Assembly (NCBI RefSeq): GCF_010500835.1
Contig: NZ_JAAAMJ010000018.1
Location: 1 to 64,000 of the forward strand
Direction: 5' to 3'
DNA from: Aurantimonas aggregata
GTDB taxonomy: Bacteria > Pseudomonadota > Alphaproteobacteria > Rhizobiales > Rhizobiaceae
Length of the DNA stretch: 64,000 nucleotides
Below the pieces are notes generated by a model. That model had not been told where the DNA came from and did not search any database. It saw only the letters and a list, made by a program, of their open reading frames with translations. This document shows, in pieces, positions 9,868 to 17,572 of this stretch. A program made the translations under genes and the position numbers. Positions within the stretch are counted from its first letter, which is position 1; each line of letters starts with the position of its first letter.

Positions 9868-10211
9868 CGCGGCGTCGCGCCGAAGCTGTCGGCAAGGGCT
9901 TCGCGTGCAGCCACCACAAGGGCGGGGTCGAGCGACTGGTCCGCGGCGAAGGCCATCAGGGTGGGTTCGTGGGCGAGCACGAAATCAAGGACGCCGGCGA
10001 GAAAACCGGGCGTCGCGGCGGCGGCGCGCAACTCGGCGACGTTGATGCCGGTCACGGCGAGGAAGCGGTCGAGCAGGGGCCGATCGGCCGCGATGAAGCC
10101 AAGTGCCTGAACCGCAACGGAATCAGCGGTCTCGCGGCTGACCGTGGCTTGCCGGGAACTGCCAGGTAACCGATTGTTATCGTTAAGAGACCGCAACCGA
10201 TCGATTCCCAC
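9864..10211 (-). CDS. DUF3572 family protein
   Basis: A small alanine- and leucine-rich helical protein. The stretch [19 protein letters not shown] and the segment around [16 protein letters not shown] fit DUF3572, a family I know mainly from alphaproteobacteria next to divK. The function is unknown. The start is uncertain: the frame opens with GTG at 10211, but the conserved part begins about 27 residues later, and a TTG lies between. It is divergent from divK, separated by 75 bases. Confidence 0.75.
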   Translation of the reverse strand: MGIDRLRSLNDNNRLPGSSRQATVSRETADSVAVQALGFIAADRPLLDRFLAVTGINVAELRAAAATPGFLAGVLDFVLAHEPTLMAFAADQSLDPALVVAAREALADSFGATPR

Positions 10212-10286
10212 TTCTTAAATCAGTTCCCGCTAGAAGAGACCCTGAATAGCCGAAGACCATGTGAGGGTCGAGGCGAGGAGTGCCCG

Positions 10287-10658
10287 ATGGCCAAGACCGT
10301 GATGATCGTCGAAGACAACGAGCTCAACATGAAGCTCTTCCGTGACCTCATCGAGGCGCACGGCTACGCGACGGTGCAGACGCGCAGCGGGCTGACCGCC
10401 GTCGACCTGGCGCGCGAACACCGGCCGGACCTGATCCTGATGGACATCCAGCTTCCCGAGATCTCGGGACTGGATGTCACGCGCCAGCTGAAGAGCGATC
10501 CGGAGCTGTTCAAGATCCCGATCATCGCGGTCACGGCCTTTGCCATGAAGGGCGACGAGGAGCGCATCCGCCAGGGCGGCTGCGAGGCCTATATCTCGAA
10601 GCCGATATCGGTGGTGAAGTTCATCGAGACGATCCGTTCGTTCCTGGGTGAGAGCTGA
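10287..10658 (+). CDS. divK: Single-domain response regulator DivK
   Basis: Cell-cycle response regulator consisting only of a receiver domain (123 residues). The acidic pocket is E9/D10, the phosphoacceptor D53 lies in LILMDIQLP, and the conserved Thr/Ala and Lys are in [10 protein letters not shown] and ISKPIS. In Caulobacter and rhizobia DivK is phosphorylated by DivJ/PleC and controls DivL-CckA-CtrA; that role is inferred from family and from its position directly before pleD. The ribosome binding site is GAGGCGAGGAG, about 6 bases before the ATG. Confidence 0.95.
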   Translation: MAKTVMIVEDNELNMKLFRDLIEAHGYATVQTRSGLTAVDLAREHRPDLILMDIQLPEISGLDVTRQLKSDPELFKIPIIAVTAFAMKGDEERIRQGGCEAYISKPISVVKFIETIRSFLGES

Positions 10659-10666
10659 GATCTGCG

Positions 10667-12033
10667 ATGACGGCCCGTATTCTCCTCGTCGACGACATCG
10701 AGCTGAACGTGAAGCTTCTCGATGCACGTCTGACGGCGGAATACTATCAGGTCGTCACGGCCACCAACGGCCCGGACGCGCTGCGAATCTGCCAGACCGA
10801 GTCTGTCGATCTCGTGCTCCTCGACGTGATGATGCCCGGAATGGACGGGTTCGAGGTCTGTCGCCGGCTGAAGGCAGACCCGCGCACGACGCATCTGCCG
10901 GTCGTCCTGATCACCGCGCTCGACCAGGCTTCCGATCGACTAACGGGGCTCGAGGCCGGTGCCGACGACTTCCTGACCAAGCCGGTGCGCGACCTCGCGC
11001 TGTTCTCCCGTGTCCGCAGCCTGACGCGGCTGAAATTCGTCACCGACGAGCTGCGGCGCCGCGCCGAGACTACCGTCAGCCTGATGGCGGCCGATACGCA
11101 TTTCCGGCCGGACCTGCTGCAGCCACCCCCGCACGTGCTGCTGTTCAGCGAATCGGCCGAACATGGCCAGCGCATCCGCCGTCACCTCAAGGGGGTCGCG
11201 TCCGTCGACATAATCGACGACGCGTCGGACTTCATCGATGCCGCCGCCGCAGGCCAAACGGATGTCCTCTTGATCGACATGGACGGGAAGGGCGTCGACC
11301 CGTTGCGGCTGATCTCGCAGCTGCGCTCCAACGAGGCCAGCCGGCTCACGCCGATCCTGCCAGCGCGCGGTCGGACAACGAGATGAAGCTCGCGCGTGCG
11401 CTGGAACTCGGCGGCAACGACTACATCCACCGGCCGATCGACCGCAACGAGCTCGTCGCCCGGATCAGGACGCAGATCCGGCGCAAGCGCTACGACGACG
11501 GGCTGCGCAACTCGGTGCAGCGAACCATCCAGCTGGCAGTGTCCGATCCGCTCACCGGTCTCCACAACCGTCGCTTCCTCGAAACCCACATGGCCCGGGC
11601 TGTTGCGGCGGCTGAGGACACCGGCGTCGGCTTCGCCCTGCTGATGGCCGACATCGACCATTTCAAGCGCATCAACGACAATTGGGGTCACGATGTCGGG
11701 GACCGCGTGCTCAAGGAGTTCGCGACCCGCCTGTCGCAGTGCCTGCGCTCCAGCGACCTTGCCTGCCGCTTCGGCGGGGAGGAGTTCGCCATCCTGATGA
11801 TCGAGGCGGACGCCAGCACCGCGGGCGCCATCGCCGAGCGAATCCGCCAATGCGTCTGCGAGAAGCCGTTCGTCGTGGAGGGAGAGGCGATCATGGTGAC
11901 GGTCAGCGAAGGGCTGGCGGTCTTCGAGCCCGGCAGGGATGACAATCTGTCGCTGCTGAAGCGCGCCGATGCGGCGCTCTATGCCGCCAAGCGGGGAGGG
12001 CGGAACCGGGTGGAAGTCCAGGTCGCAGCCTGA
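10667..12033 (+). pseudogene. pleD: PleD response regulator/diguanylate cyclase, frameshifted
   Basis: PleD joins two receiver domains to a GGDEF domain that makes cyclic di-GMP. The first frame (10667-11386) encodes REC1 with phosphoacceptor D53 and most of the second receiver. It then runs out in unrelated residues (ARGRTTR) and stops at 11384-11386. The homologous sequence resumes one frame back with SDNEMKLARALELGGNDY and continues through an intact GGDEF domain (RFGGEEF) to 12033. One missing base near 11359 (CTG-CC where CTG-GCC would keep frame) explains the break. There is no slippery heptamer, so programmed frameshifting is unlikely. It is either a true mutation, a natural split, or an assembly error. 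Directly downstream of divK, as in Caulobacter. Confidence 0.85.
11383..12033 (+). CDS. pleD: GGDEF diguanylate cyclase half of split pleD
   Basis: The downstream half of the broken pleD can be read as its own ORF of 216 residues. The ATG at 11383 overlaps the stop of the upstream half (ATGA, 11383-11386), the usual arrangement for translational coupling. It holds the last helices of receiver 2, then a full GGDEF domain: DPLTGLHNRRFLE, DIDHFKRINDNWGHDVGD, the active-site loop RFGGEEF, and a C-terminal YAAKRGGRN. An RxxD-type inhibitory site is not evident just before GGEEF. Whether it is translated is unknown; the overlap makes it possible. Confidence 0.45.
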   Translation: MKLARALELGGNDYIHRPIDRNELVARIRTQIRRKRYDDGLRNSVQRTIQLAVSDPLTGLHNRRFLETHMARAVAAAEDTGVGFALLMADIDHFKRINDNWGHDVGDRVLKEFATRLSQCLRSSDLACRFGGEEFAILMIEADASTAGAIAERIRQCVCEKPFVVEGEAIMVTVSEGLAVFEPGRDDNLSLLKRADAALYAAKRGGRNRVEVQVAA

Positions 12034-12068
12034 GCTTCGCCAACGGGATCGGCGGCGCGGAAACGTCC

Positions 12069-12083
12069 TTAACCATTAATTAA
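12069..12083. promoter_or_regulatory. CtrA binding site, perfect match
   Basis: TTAACCATTAATTAA matches the full CtrA consensus TTAA-N7-TTAA at every fixed position, and the CCAT after the first half-site is also frequent in CtrA sites. A GANTC motif lies 37 bases downstream. No established gene starts nearby on either strand, so the target is unknown. The match is in the sequence; binding is inference. Confidence 0.6.
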
Positions 12084-12486
12084 AGTTCACAAGACAGTGC
12101 GGCCAATCTCGTTGCATTCGAATCGGTTCTGAGCGAGTGTCACGTCGAAATCGGAGGTCAAGGGGGATCCCGAGATCTTCACAGCTACCCCATGGAATGC
12201 TCAGGTCCGCCGCATCTCCTGGGTCCCGTGGGGGGCCGGTCGGCTTCATGCAATGACGGTTTCCTCGTACCGTCGCATCAAGCCGGCCGGCCATTTTCGC
12301 TCCGACGCGCTGTCGTGGGAGCAAGGGACCGCTTCACCGTTCGGGCTCGACCGCTCCGGGAGCGCGGTCCGGTCGGCCCTGGCTTAAAGCGGCCTACGCG
12401 GCCTTTCCTACGTCGATGGCCCGATCCTGACGGATCCCAGGCGCATTACCAGTCCCAGACGCACGACACCCGATTGCAGGCGCACG

Positions 12487-12515
12487 AAAAACGCCGCCCC
12501 GTTGCCGGAGCGGCG
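12487..12515 (-). terminator. Intrinsic terminator of rpmG
   Basis: On the minus strand CGCCGCTCC and GGGGCGGCG (12507-12515 and 12492-12500) form a 9-bp stem with one G-T pair and a six-base loop, followed by TTTTT (12487-12491). It sits 29 bases past the rpmG stop. Confidence 0.75.
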
Positions 12516-12543
12516 CCATCATCTGTCGGACGACGACGGAAGC

Positions 12544-12711
12544 CTACTTGATCTTGGCTTCCTTGAACTCGACGTGCTTGCGCGCGATCGGGTCGTACTT
12601 CGTCTTGGTCATCTTGTCGGTCATCGTACGGCTGTTCTTCTTCGTCACGTAGAAGAAGCCGGTGTCGGCCGTCGAGAGGAGCTTGATCTTGATCGTCGTT
12701 GCCTTGGCCAT
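12544..12711 (-). CDS. rpmG: 50S ribosomal protein L33
   Basis: A 55-residue ribosomal protein of the large subunit, beginning [13 protein letters not shown] and containing the typical [11 protein letters not shown] and [18 protein letters not shown]. There are no cysteines, so it is the zinc-free form. The ATG at 12711 is chosen over a longer open frame because L33 proteins start exactly here; the upstream part is arginine-rich non-coding sequence. A clear terminator follows. Its place between pleD and the MFS gene fits the order in related genomes. Confidence 0.97.
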   Translation of the reverse strand: MAKATTIKIKLLSTADTGFFYVTKKNSRTMTDKMTKTKYDPIARKHVEFKEAKIK

Positions 12712-12903
12712 CGCCCTGTCCGTTCGCTGATGCGCGCCGCGCCGACCGGACCGCCAGGGTCCCGTCCGTTTGCCGATAGCGCGGCTGAAAACTTCTGTCG
12801 ACCCGTGCGCGCGCCGCAGATGCGGCAGGCGCGCCACGCGCCAATGCGCCGGCGCATCGCGTCGGCGGATTTCAGCGGGACCATAGCCACGCGCGCCGCC
12901 AAG

Positions 12904-14103
12904 TCAAGTCCGGTACCGGCTCAGCGCGAGGCGGACGAGCGTCAGCGCGAGGTAGGCGGCGAAAAATACGGCGAGCGCCCAGGAGAAGCCGTTGTTGCCG
13001 AAGAGGTCCATCGACGAGCCGATCGCCTGTGGCCCGACCAGCATGCCGGCCGAATAGCAGAAGATGAAGGCGGCGTTGGCGGAGGCGAGGTCGGAACCGG
13101 AGAGCTTCGATCCGAGATGCGCCAGACCGACCGTGTAGAGGCCGGCGACGACGCCGCCCCAGAGGAACAGCACGCCCGCCATCAGCCACCAGCTTTCAGC
13201 CAGGAGCGGCAGGCAGAGCGTGCCCACCAGCCCGACGAAGGCGAAGAGCGAGAGCAGCTGCCGCCGGTCGGCGACCTTGTCCGAGACGAGGCCGATCGGG
13301 ATCTGCATGAGGACGTTGCCGAGCCCGATCGCAGTCAGCAGCAGGGCCGCCGACGCTTCGGGGAAGCCGATCCGCTCGCCATAGATCGGGAAGAGCGCGA
13401 AGCCGCCGGCCTCGACTGCGCCGAACACCAGCACGGCGCCGGTAGCGGTCGGCACGGAAAAGATGAACCGCCAGAAGGCGCCGCTCTGGTGCTTGCCAAG
13501 GAGCGGCTGACGGTTCCAGGCGAAGAACAGCGGAATCGCCGAGGCGAAAATCACGCCGGCGCCGATGCCGAAGGGCAGGAAGCCGCTGGAGCCGACCTGC
13601 GAGAAGATCCAGGGGCCGGCGGCGAAGCCGAGCGACAGAACGGTCGCATAGATGCCGAGGATGAAGCCGCGTCTGCCGGGCGGTGCAGCAGCGTTGATCC
13701 AGAACTCCGAGAGGACGAAGAGCGCGGTAATCGAGAAGTGGAACACCAGCCGTAGCGGGAACCACATCCAGAACGCTGTCGCGAGATAGAAGCCGATGGC
13801 CGAGAAGCCGCAGAGGACGATGGCGGCGAGCATCGAGACCCGCACCCCGATCACTCGTGCGATGGGCGTGATCAACGGGGCCGCGAGGAGCGAGGCCGCG
13901 CCGGCGACGGCCGTGTTCGCCCCGATCATGGTCGCGGAGATGCCGCGCCGCTCGAGGATGACGCTCAGCAGCGGCAAGCCGAGGCCCAGCGCGATGCCGA
14001 CGGCACTGATCGAGGCGATCGCGGCGCCTGCCGCGATCCAGTCGATCTCGGTGATCTCTGCCTCCGCCTCGGCGACGATGTCAGCCGGCGTCCACTTGTC
14101 CAT
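12904..14103 (-). CDS. MFS transporter
   Basis: A 399-residue integral membrane protein with about twelve hydrophobic helices, of the major facilitator superfamily. The loop after helix 2 (TPIARVIGVRVS) and the later IGLVSDKVADRR loop between helices 8 and 9 are MFS-type. The N terminus carries an unusual ~20-residue acidic lead (MDKWTPADIVAEAEAEITEID) before the first helix. The substrate is unknown; I see no signature for sugars, drugs or organic acids. It is followed at a short distance by the NUDIX gene on the same strand, so they may share a transcript. Confidence 0.85.
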   Translation of the reverse strand: MDKWTPADIVAEAEAEITEIDWIAAGAAIASISAVGIALGLGLPLLSVILERRGISATMIGANTAVAGAASLLAAPLITPIARVIGVRVSMLAAIVLCGFSAIGFYLATAFWMWFPLRLVFHFSITALFVLSEFWINAAAPPGRRGFILGIYATVLSLGFAAGPWIFSQVGSSGFLPFGIGAGVIFASAIPLFFAWNRQPLLGKHQSGAFWRFIFSVPTATGAVLVFGAVEAGGFALFPIYGERIGFPEASAALLLTAIGLGNVLMQIPIGLVSDKVADRRQLLSLFAFVGLVGTLCLPLLAESWWLMAGVLFLWGGVVAGLYTVGLAHLGSKLSGSDLASANAAFIFCYSAGMLVGPQAIGSSMDLFGNNGFSWALAVFFAAYLALTLVRLALSRYRT

Positions 14104-14121
14104 CGCCCGAGGGCCTCTCGT

Positions 14122-14874
14122 TCAGAGCAGGTCGCGGACGAAGCGGCCGCGCACAGAACGGTAAAAGGGCATCGGACGCGACGCGTCCAGAAAGGAATCG
14201 TCGGCTAATCGTATTTCGAGGTCGGCGAGCACCCGCCGTGTGATCGTCGCGATCGTCAACCGCCCGATTTCGTCCAACGGAAACCATCCGACGGCCTCGA
14301 GCTCATCGGTCGGCGGCTCCCCGGCCATGACACCGCCCATGGCACTCGCATCGACGCAGAAGAAACGGGTGTCATATCGCCGCGGCGGCCCGGGAGGCGT
14401 GATGGCGCGGGCCAGTGGCACGAGCAATTCCGGCGCCGGGCGAATCGCCCGTGCCGCAAAGCTCTGCCAGTGACCGGATAAGGATACCGGCACGCCGGTG
14501 GCGCCGACCATGGCGCCCGTTTCCTCGAAGGTCTCCCGGATGGCGGCGAGGGCGACGGCGGTGGCGCGGCGCGCGTCGAACCGCGAGGGCGGCCCGGCGC
14601 ACAGGCGGGCGAGCGCGTTCTCCGGCAGCGTGAACGAGGCGGCGAGCCGCAGATCCTCCGGATCGACGCGGCCGCCGGGGAAGACGTAGTGACCGGGCAT
14701 GAAGACATGGCCGGGCGAGCGGCGTCCCATCAGCAGGCGCGGCACCGGCCCGGTCCGGTCGACGACGATCAGCGTGCCAGCGTCGCGGGGCCGCAGAAGC
14801 GGCCCGTTCGGACGAGCAAGACTCAGGCGCGCACGTTCGGCTTCAAGTGCCTCCAGCGCAGCCTCGGTGGTCAC
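14122..14874 (-). CDS. NUDIX hydrolase
   Basis: A 250-residue pyrophosphohydrolase of the NUDIX superfamily, acting on nucleoside diphosphates linked to another group; the substrate is unknown. The NUDIX helix is ALAAIRETFEETGA (RExxEExG) near residue 110. It is preceded by HYVFPGGRVDPED and separated from it by a ~40-residue insertion, which resembles the NUDT19/coenzyme A diphosphatase-like group. The GTG start at 14874 overlaps the DUF983 stop (GTGA), which fixes the start; a frame open further upstream lies inside DUF983. Confidence 0.88.
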   Translation of the reverse strand: MTTEAALEALEAERARLSLARPNGPLLRPRDAGTLIVVDRTGPVPRLLMGRRSPGHVFMPGHYVFPGGRVDPEDLRLAASFTLPENALARLCAGPPSRFDARRATAVALAAIRETFEETGAMVGATGVPVSLSGHWQSFAARAIRPAPELLVPLARAITPPGPPRRYDTRFFCVDASAMGGVMAGEPPTDELEAVGWFPLDEIGRLTIATITRRVLADLEIRLADDSFLDASRPMPFYRSVRGRFVRDLL

Positions 14875-15308
14875 CCGACCCGGTCCGCGTCTTCCTCGCC
14901 GCCGAAGCCGCCAAGGCGCAGCGACCATTGCAGGGCGATCGTCGCGCCCTTCAGCGGCTGCATCAGAGCCAGCGACATCGCGATCGTGATCGGCACCCAG
15001 ATCGCCAGCTGCGTCCACATAGAGAGGGCAACGGTCTCGTCGAGCGCCATGAAGCCGGCAACGACGACGTGGCCGACGATGAAAATGGTGAGATACGGTG
15101 GTAGATCGTCGGCGCGGTGGTGATGGATCTCCTGCCCGCACTCGGAACACGAATCAACGCTCTTGAGGAAGCCCTTGAAGAGCTTGCCTTTTCCACAGTT
15201 CGGGCAGCGGCTGCGGAAACCGTTGACCAGAGCCGGCCAGAGCGGCCGCTCGCCCTCGCGGCTGTTGGCGCGCGTCTCGAAGGTGCCGGCGCTCATGGGC
15301 TGGTTCAT
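14871..15308 (-). CDS. DUF983 family membrane protein
   Basis: A 145-residue protein with an N-terminal zinc-binding knuckle made of two CxxC pairs (CPNCGKG, CSECGQE, about residues 35-57), followed by two membrane helices (about 70-92 and 98-120). DUF983 proteins are common in alphaproteobacteria, and their function is unknown. It overlaps the rnr stop at its start and the NUDIX start at its end, so the three genes form one coupled unit. Confidence 0.9.
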   Translation of the reverse strand: MNQPMSAGTFETRANSREGERPLWPALVNGFRSRCPNCGKGKLFKGFLKSVDSCSECGQEIHHHRADDLPPYLTIFIVGHVVVAGFMALDETVALSMWTQLAIWVPITIAMSLALMQPLKGATIALQWSLRLGGFGGEEDADRVG

Positions 15309-17569
15309 CGTCTTTTCCTCGTCTTCGCGGCCACGTTCTTGTCGCGTCCCTTGGGGCCCCGCCGTTGGGCCTTGTGGAAGGACGCGGTCGATCCGGGCAG
15401 CTGGCGCGGCTCGGTGAGCATCTCGAACTGCATCGAGCCTGCCAGCGGCAGGGCATTGACCAGCTTGATCTCGACCGCGTCGCCGAGCCGGTAGCCATGG
15501 CCGCTGCGTTCGCCGACCAGCGCGTGGCCGACCTCGTCGTGGTGGAAATATTCCGCCCCGAGCGTGGATATAGGGACGAACCCGTCCGCACCGTAGGCCG
15601 GCAGCACGACAAAAAGCCCGGCTCGCGTCACGCCGGTGATGCGCCCGGCAAACTCCTCGCCCAGCCGCTCGGCCAGATGATGGGCGATCAGCCGGTCGAC
15701 CGTGTCGCGTTCCGCCGCCATGGCGCGGCGTTCGGCGCGCGAGATCTCCTCGGCGGTCTGCTCCAGGCTCTCCTCGTCCTCGCGGCTCAGGCCGCCGTCG
15801 CCGAGCTTGAGCGCGGTGATCAGCGCGCGGTGGACGATGAGGTCGGCATAGCGGCGGATCGGCGAGGTGAAATGGGCGTAGCGCACCAGGTTGAGGCCGA
15901 AATGGCCGATGTTCTGGGGCGAATAGGCGGCCTGCGACTGCGAGCGCAGCACCACCTCGTTGACCAGTGTCTCGTGCTCGCTGGCCTTCACCTGCCGCAG
16001 GATGCTGTTGAAGTGCGACGGCCGGAGCGTGCCGGCCTTCGCGAGCGAAATCTCCAGCGTCCGCAGGAAGTCCCGCAGCGCCTCGAGCTTGGACAGCGAG
16101 GGAGCGTCGTGGGCGCGGTAGATCAGCGCCTGGCGCTTCTGCTCCAGCGTCTCGGCCGCCGCGACATTGGCGAGGATCATGAACTCCTCGATCAGCCGGT
16201 GGGCATCGAGGCGCTCCGGCACGAGGACACGGTCGACGCGGCCGGTCTCGTCCAGCTTGATCTTCTTCTCGGGCAGGTCGAGATCGAGCGGCTGGCGGCG
16301 CTCACGTGCCCGCCCGACCAGCCCATAGGCCTTCCATAGCGGCTTCAGGACGGGCTCGAGCATCGGCGCCGCGGCCTCGCCCGGCTGGCCGTCGATCGCC
16401 GCCTGGGCTTCCTCGTAGGCGAGCTTGGCATGGCTGCGCATCATGATGCGGTGGAAAGCATGACCGCGCTTTTCGCCGTCCGCGCCGATCACCATCCGCA
16501 CGGCAAGGGCAGGGCGGTCGACACCCTCCTTCAGCGAGCAGAGATCGTTGGAGATTCGCTCGGGCAGCATCGGGATGACGCGATCGGGAAAGTACACCGA
16601 GTTGCCGCGCAGCCGGGCCTCGGAATCGAGCTTGGAGCCAGAGCGGACGTAATAGGCGACGTCGGCGATCGCCACGGTGACGATCATGCCGCCGACATTG
16701 GCGGGATCGGAATCGTCCGTCGCGTGCACCGCGTCGTCGTGGTCCTTGGCATCCGCCGGGTCGATGGTGATGAGCGGCAGATCGCGCCAGTCCTCTCGCG
16801 AATCCATGGTCGCCGGGCCGGCCTTGTCGGCATCGGCGAGGACGCTCTGCGGAAAGACGTGGGGGATCGAGTGGACGTGGAGCGCGATCGTCGAGATCGC
16901 GCGCTCGGAGTTCATCGAGCCGACGACGGAGATGACGGACGCGGTCGGCAGTCCGATGCGGGTGCGCTGACCGGGTTCGACCTCGACCAGGTCGCCGTCC
17001 TTGGCACCCTTTTCGTCGCCCGGGGCGACGGTGTATTCTGGCTGCTTGCGTTCGACCGGCTCGACCCTGCCGCCGCCACCCGGGCGTGCCCGGAACACCC
17101 CGACCGACAACGACTTGCGGCGCTCCAACACACGCACGACGCGGGCGGTGCGAAGGCCGTGCTCGTCGGTCTCGATGCGGGCGAGGATGCGTTCGCCGAG
17201 ACCGGCCGCCGGTGCCTTGTCGCGCTGCTGGATGACCGGGATGCGCGGGCGTTCGCCGTCCTGCGCCTCGTCCCAGCTGACTGGCTCGGCCAGAAGCCCG
17301 CCGTCATCGTCGCGGCCGCGAATCTCCAGAACGGCAATGCTCGGGAGCGCGCCGGGCGTGATGAAGCGCTTGCGCCCGCCCGCCAGCACGCCCTCGGCCT
17401 GCAGATCGCTGAGAAGGTTCTTCAGGACCAGCCGGTCGTCGCCCTTGATGCCGAAGGCCTTGGCGACGTCACGCTTCGACGCGTGGCCGGGATTCTCTGC
17501 GATGAACCGCAGCACCGCCTCGCGGGTCAGTTCCGGCCGGGCATCGGCCCCGGGTTGTCGCCTCGCCAT
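15305..17569 (-). CDS. rnr: Ribonuclease R
   Basis: A 754-residue 3'-5' exoribonuclease of the RNB family that degrades structured RNA. The N terminus holds a winged-helix domain (about residues 12-65) and cold-shock-like domains. The catalytic RNB domain carries the acidic motif DPADAKDHDDAVH at about residue 272. A C-terminal S1 domain (about 640-715) is followed by a short basic tail (RRGPKGRDKNVAAKTRKRR). It lies three bases after topA and overlaps the DUF983 start, forming part of the topA-rnr-DUF983-NUDIX run. Confidence 0.96.
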   Translation of the reverse strand: MARRQPGADARPELTREAVLRFIAENPGHASKRDVAKAFGIKGDDRLVLKNLLSDLQAEGVLAGGRKRFITPGALPSIAVLEIRGRDDDGGLLAEPVSWDEAQDGERPRIPVIQQRDKAPAAGLGERILARIETDEHGLRTARVVRVLERRKSLSVGVFRARPGGGGRVEPVERKQPEYTVAPGDEKGAKDGDLVEVEPGQRTRIGLPTASVISVVGSMNSERAISTIALHVHSIPHVFPQSVLADADKAGPATMDSREDWRDLPLITIDPADAKDHDDAVHATDDSDPANVGGMIVTVAIADVAYYVRSGSKLDSEARLRGNSVYFPDRVIPMLPERISNDLCSLKEGVDRPALAVRMVIGADGEKRGHAFHRIMMRSHAKLAYEEAQAAIDGQPGEAAAPMLEPVLKPLWKAYGLVGRARERRQPLDLDLPEKKIKLDETGRVDRVLVPERLDAHRLIEEFMILANVAAAETLEQKRQALIYRAHDAPSLSKLEALRDFLRTLEISLAKAGTLRPSHFNSILRQVKASEHETLVNEVVLRSQSQAAYSPQNIGHFGLNLVRYAHFTSPIRRYADLIVHRALITALKLGDGGLSREDEESLEQTAEEISRAERRAMAAERDTVDRLIAHHLAERLGEEFAGRITGVTRAGLFVVLPAYGADGFVPISTLGAEYFHHDEVGHALVGERSGHGYRLGDAVEIKLVNALPLAGSMQFEMLTEPRQLPGSTASFHKAQRRGPKGRDKNVAAKTRKRR

Positions 17570-17572
17570 GGC

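Larger units (their letters stand above)
12034..12543. other. Long gap after pleD with regulatory signals
   Basis: No known gene is visible. Three things stand out: a perfect CtrA box at 12069-12083, a GANTC methylation site (GAATC) at 12120-12124, and a 44-codon forward ORF at 12253-12387. The last has mostly G or C in third positions and begins MTVSSYRRIKPAGHF. That ORF lacks a clear ribosome binding site, so I do not call it a gene. GGCC-TACGC-GGCC follows it (about 12393). The rpmG terminator occupies the right end. Confidence 0.4.

Noticed and set aside
11351-11386. Programmed -1 frameshift in pleD
   Set aside because: No slippery heptamer or downstream pseudoknot is visible, so a mutation or sequencing error is more likely.
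12253-12387. A 44-codon ORF with GC-rich third positions after pleD
   Set aside because: No good ribosome binding site and no recognised family, so it is mentioned only as a candidate target of the CtrA box.
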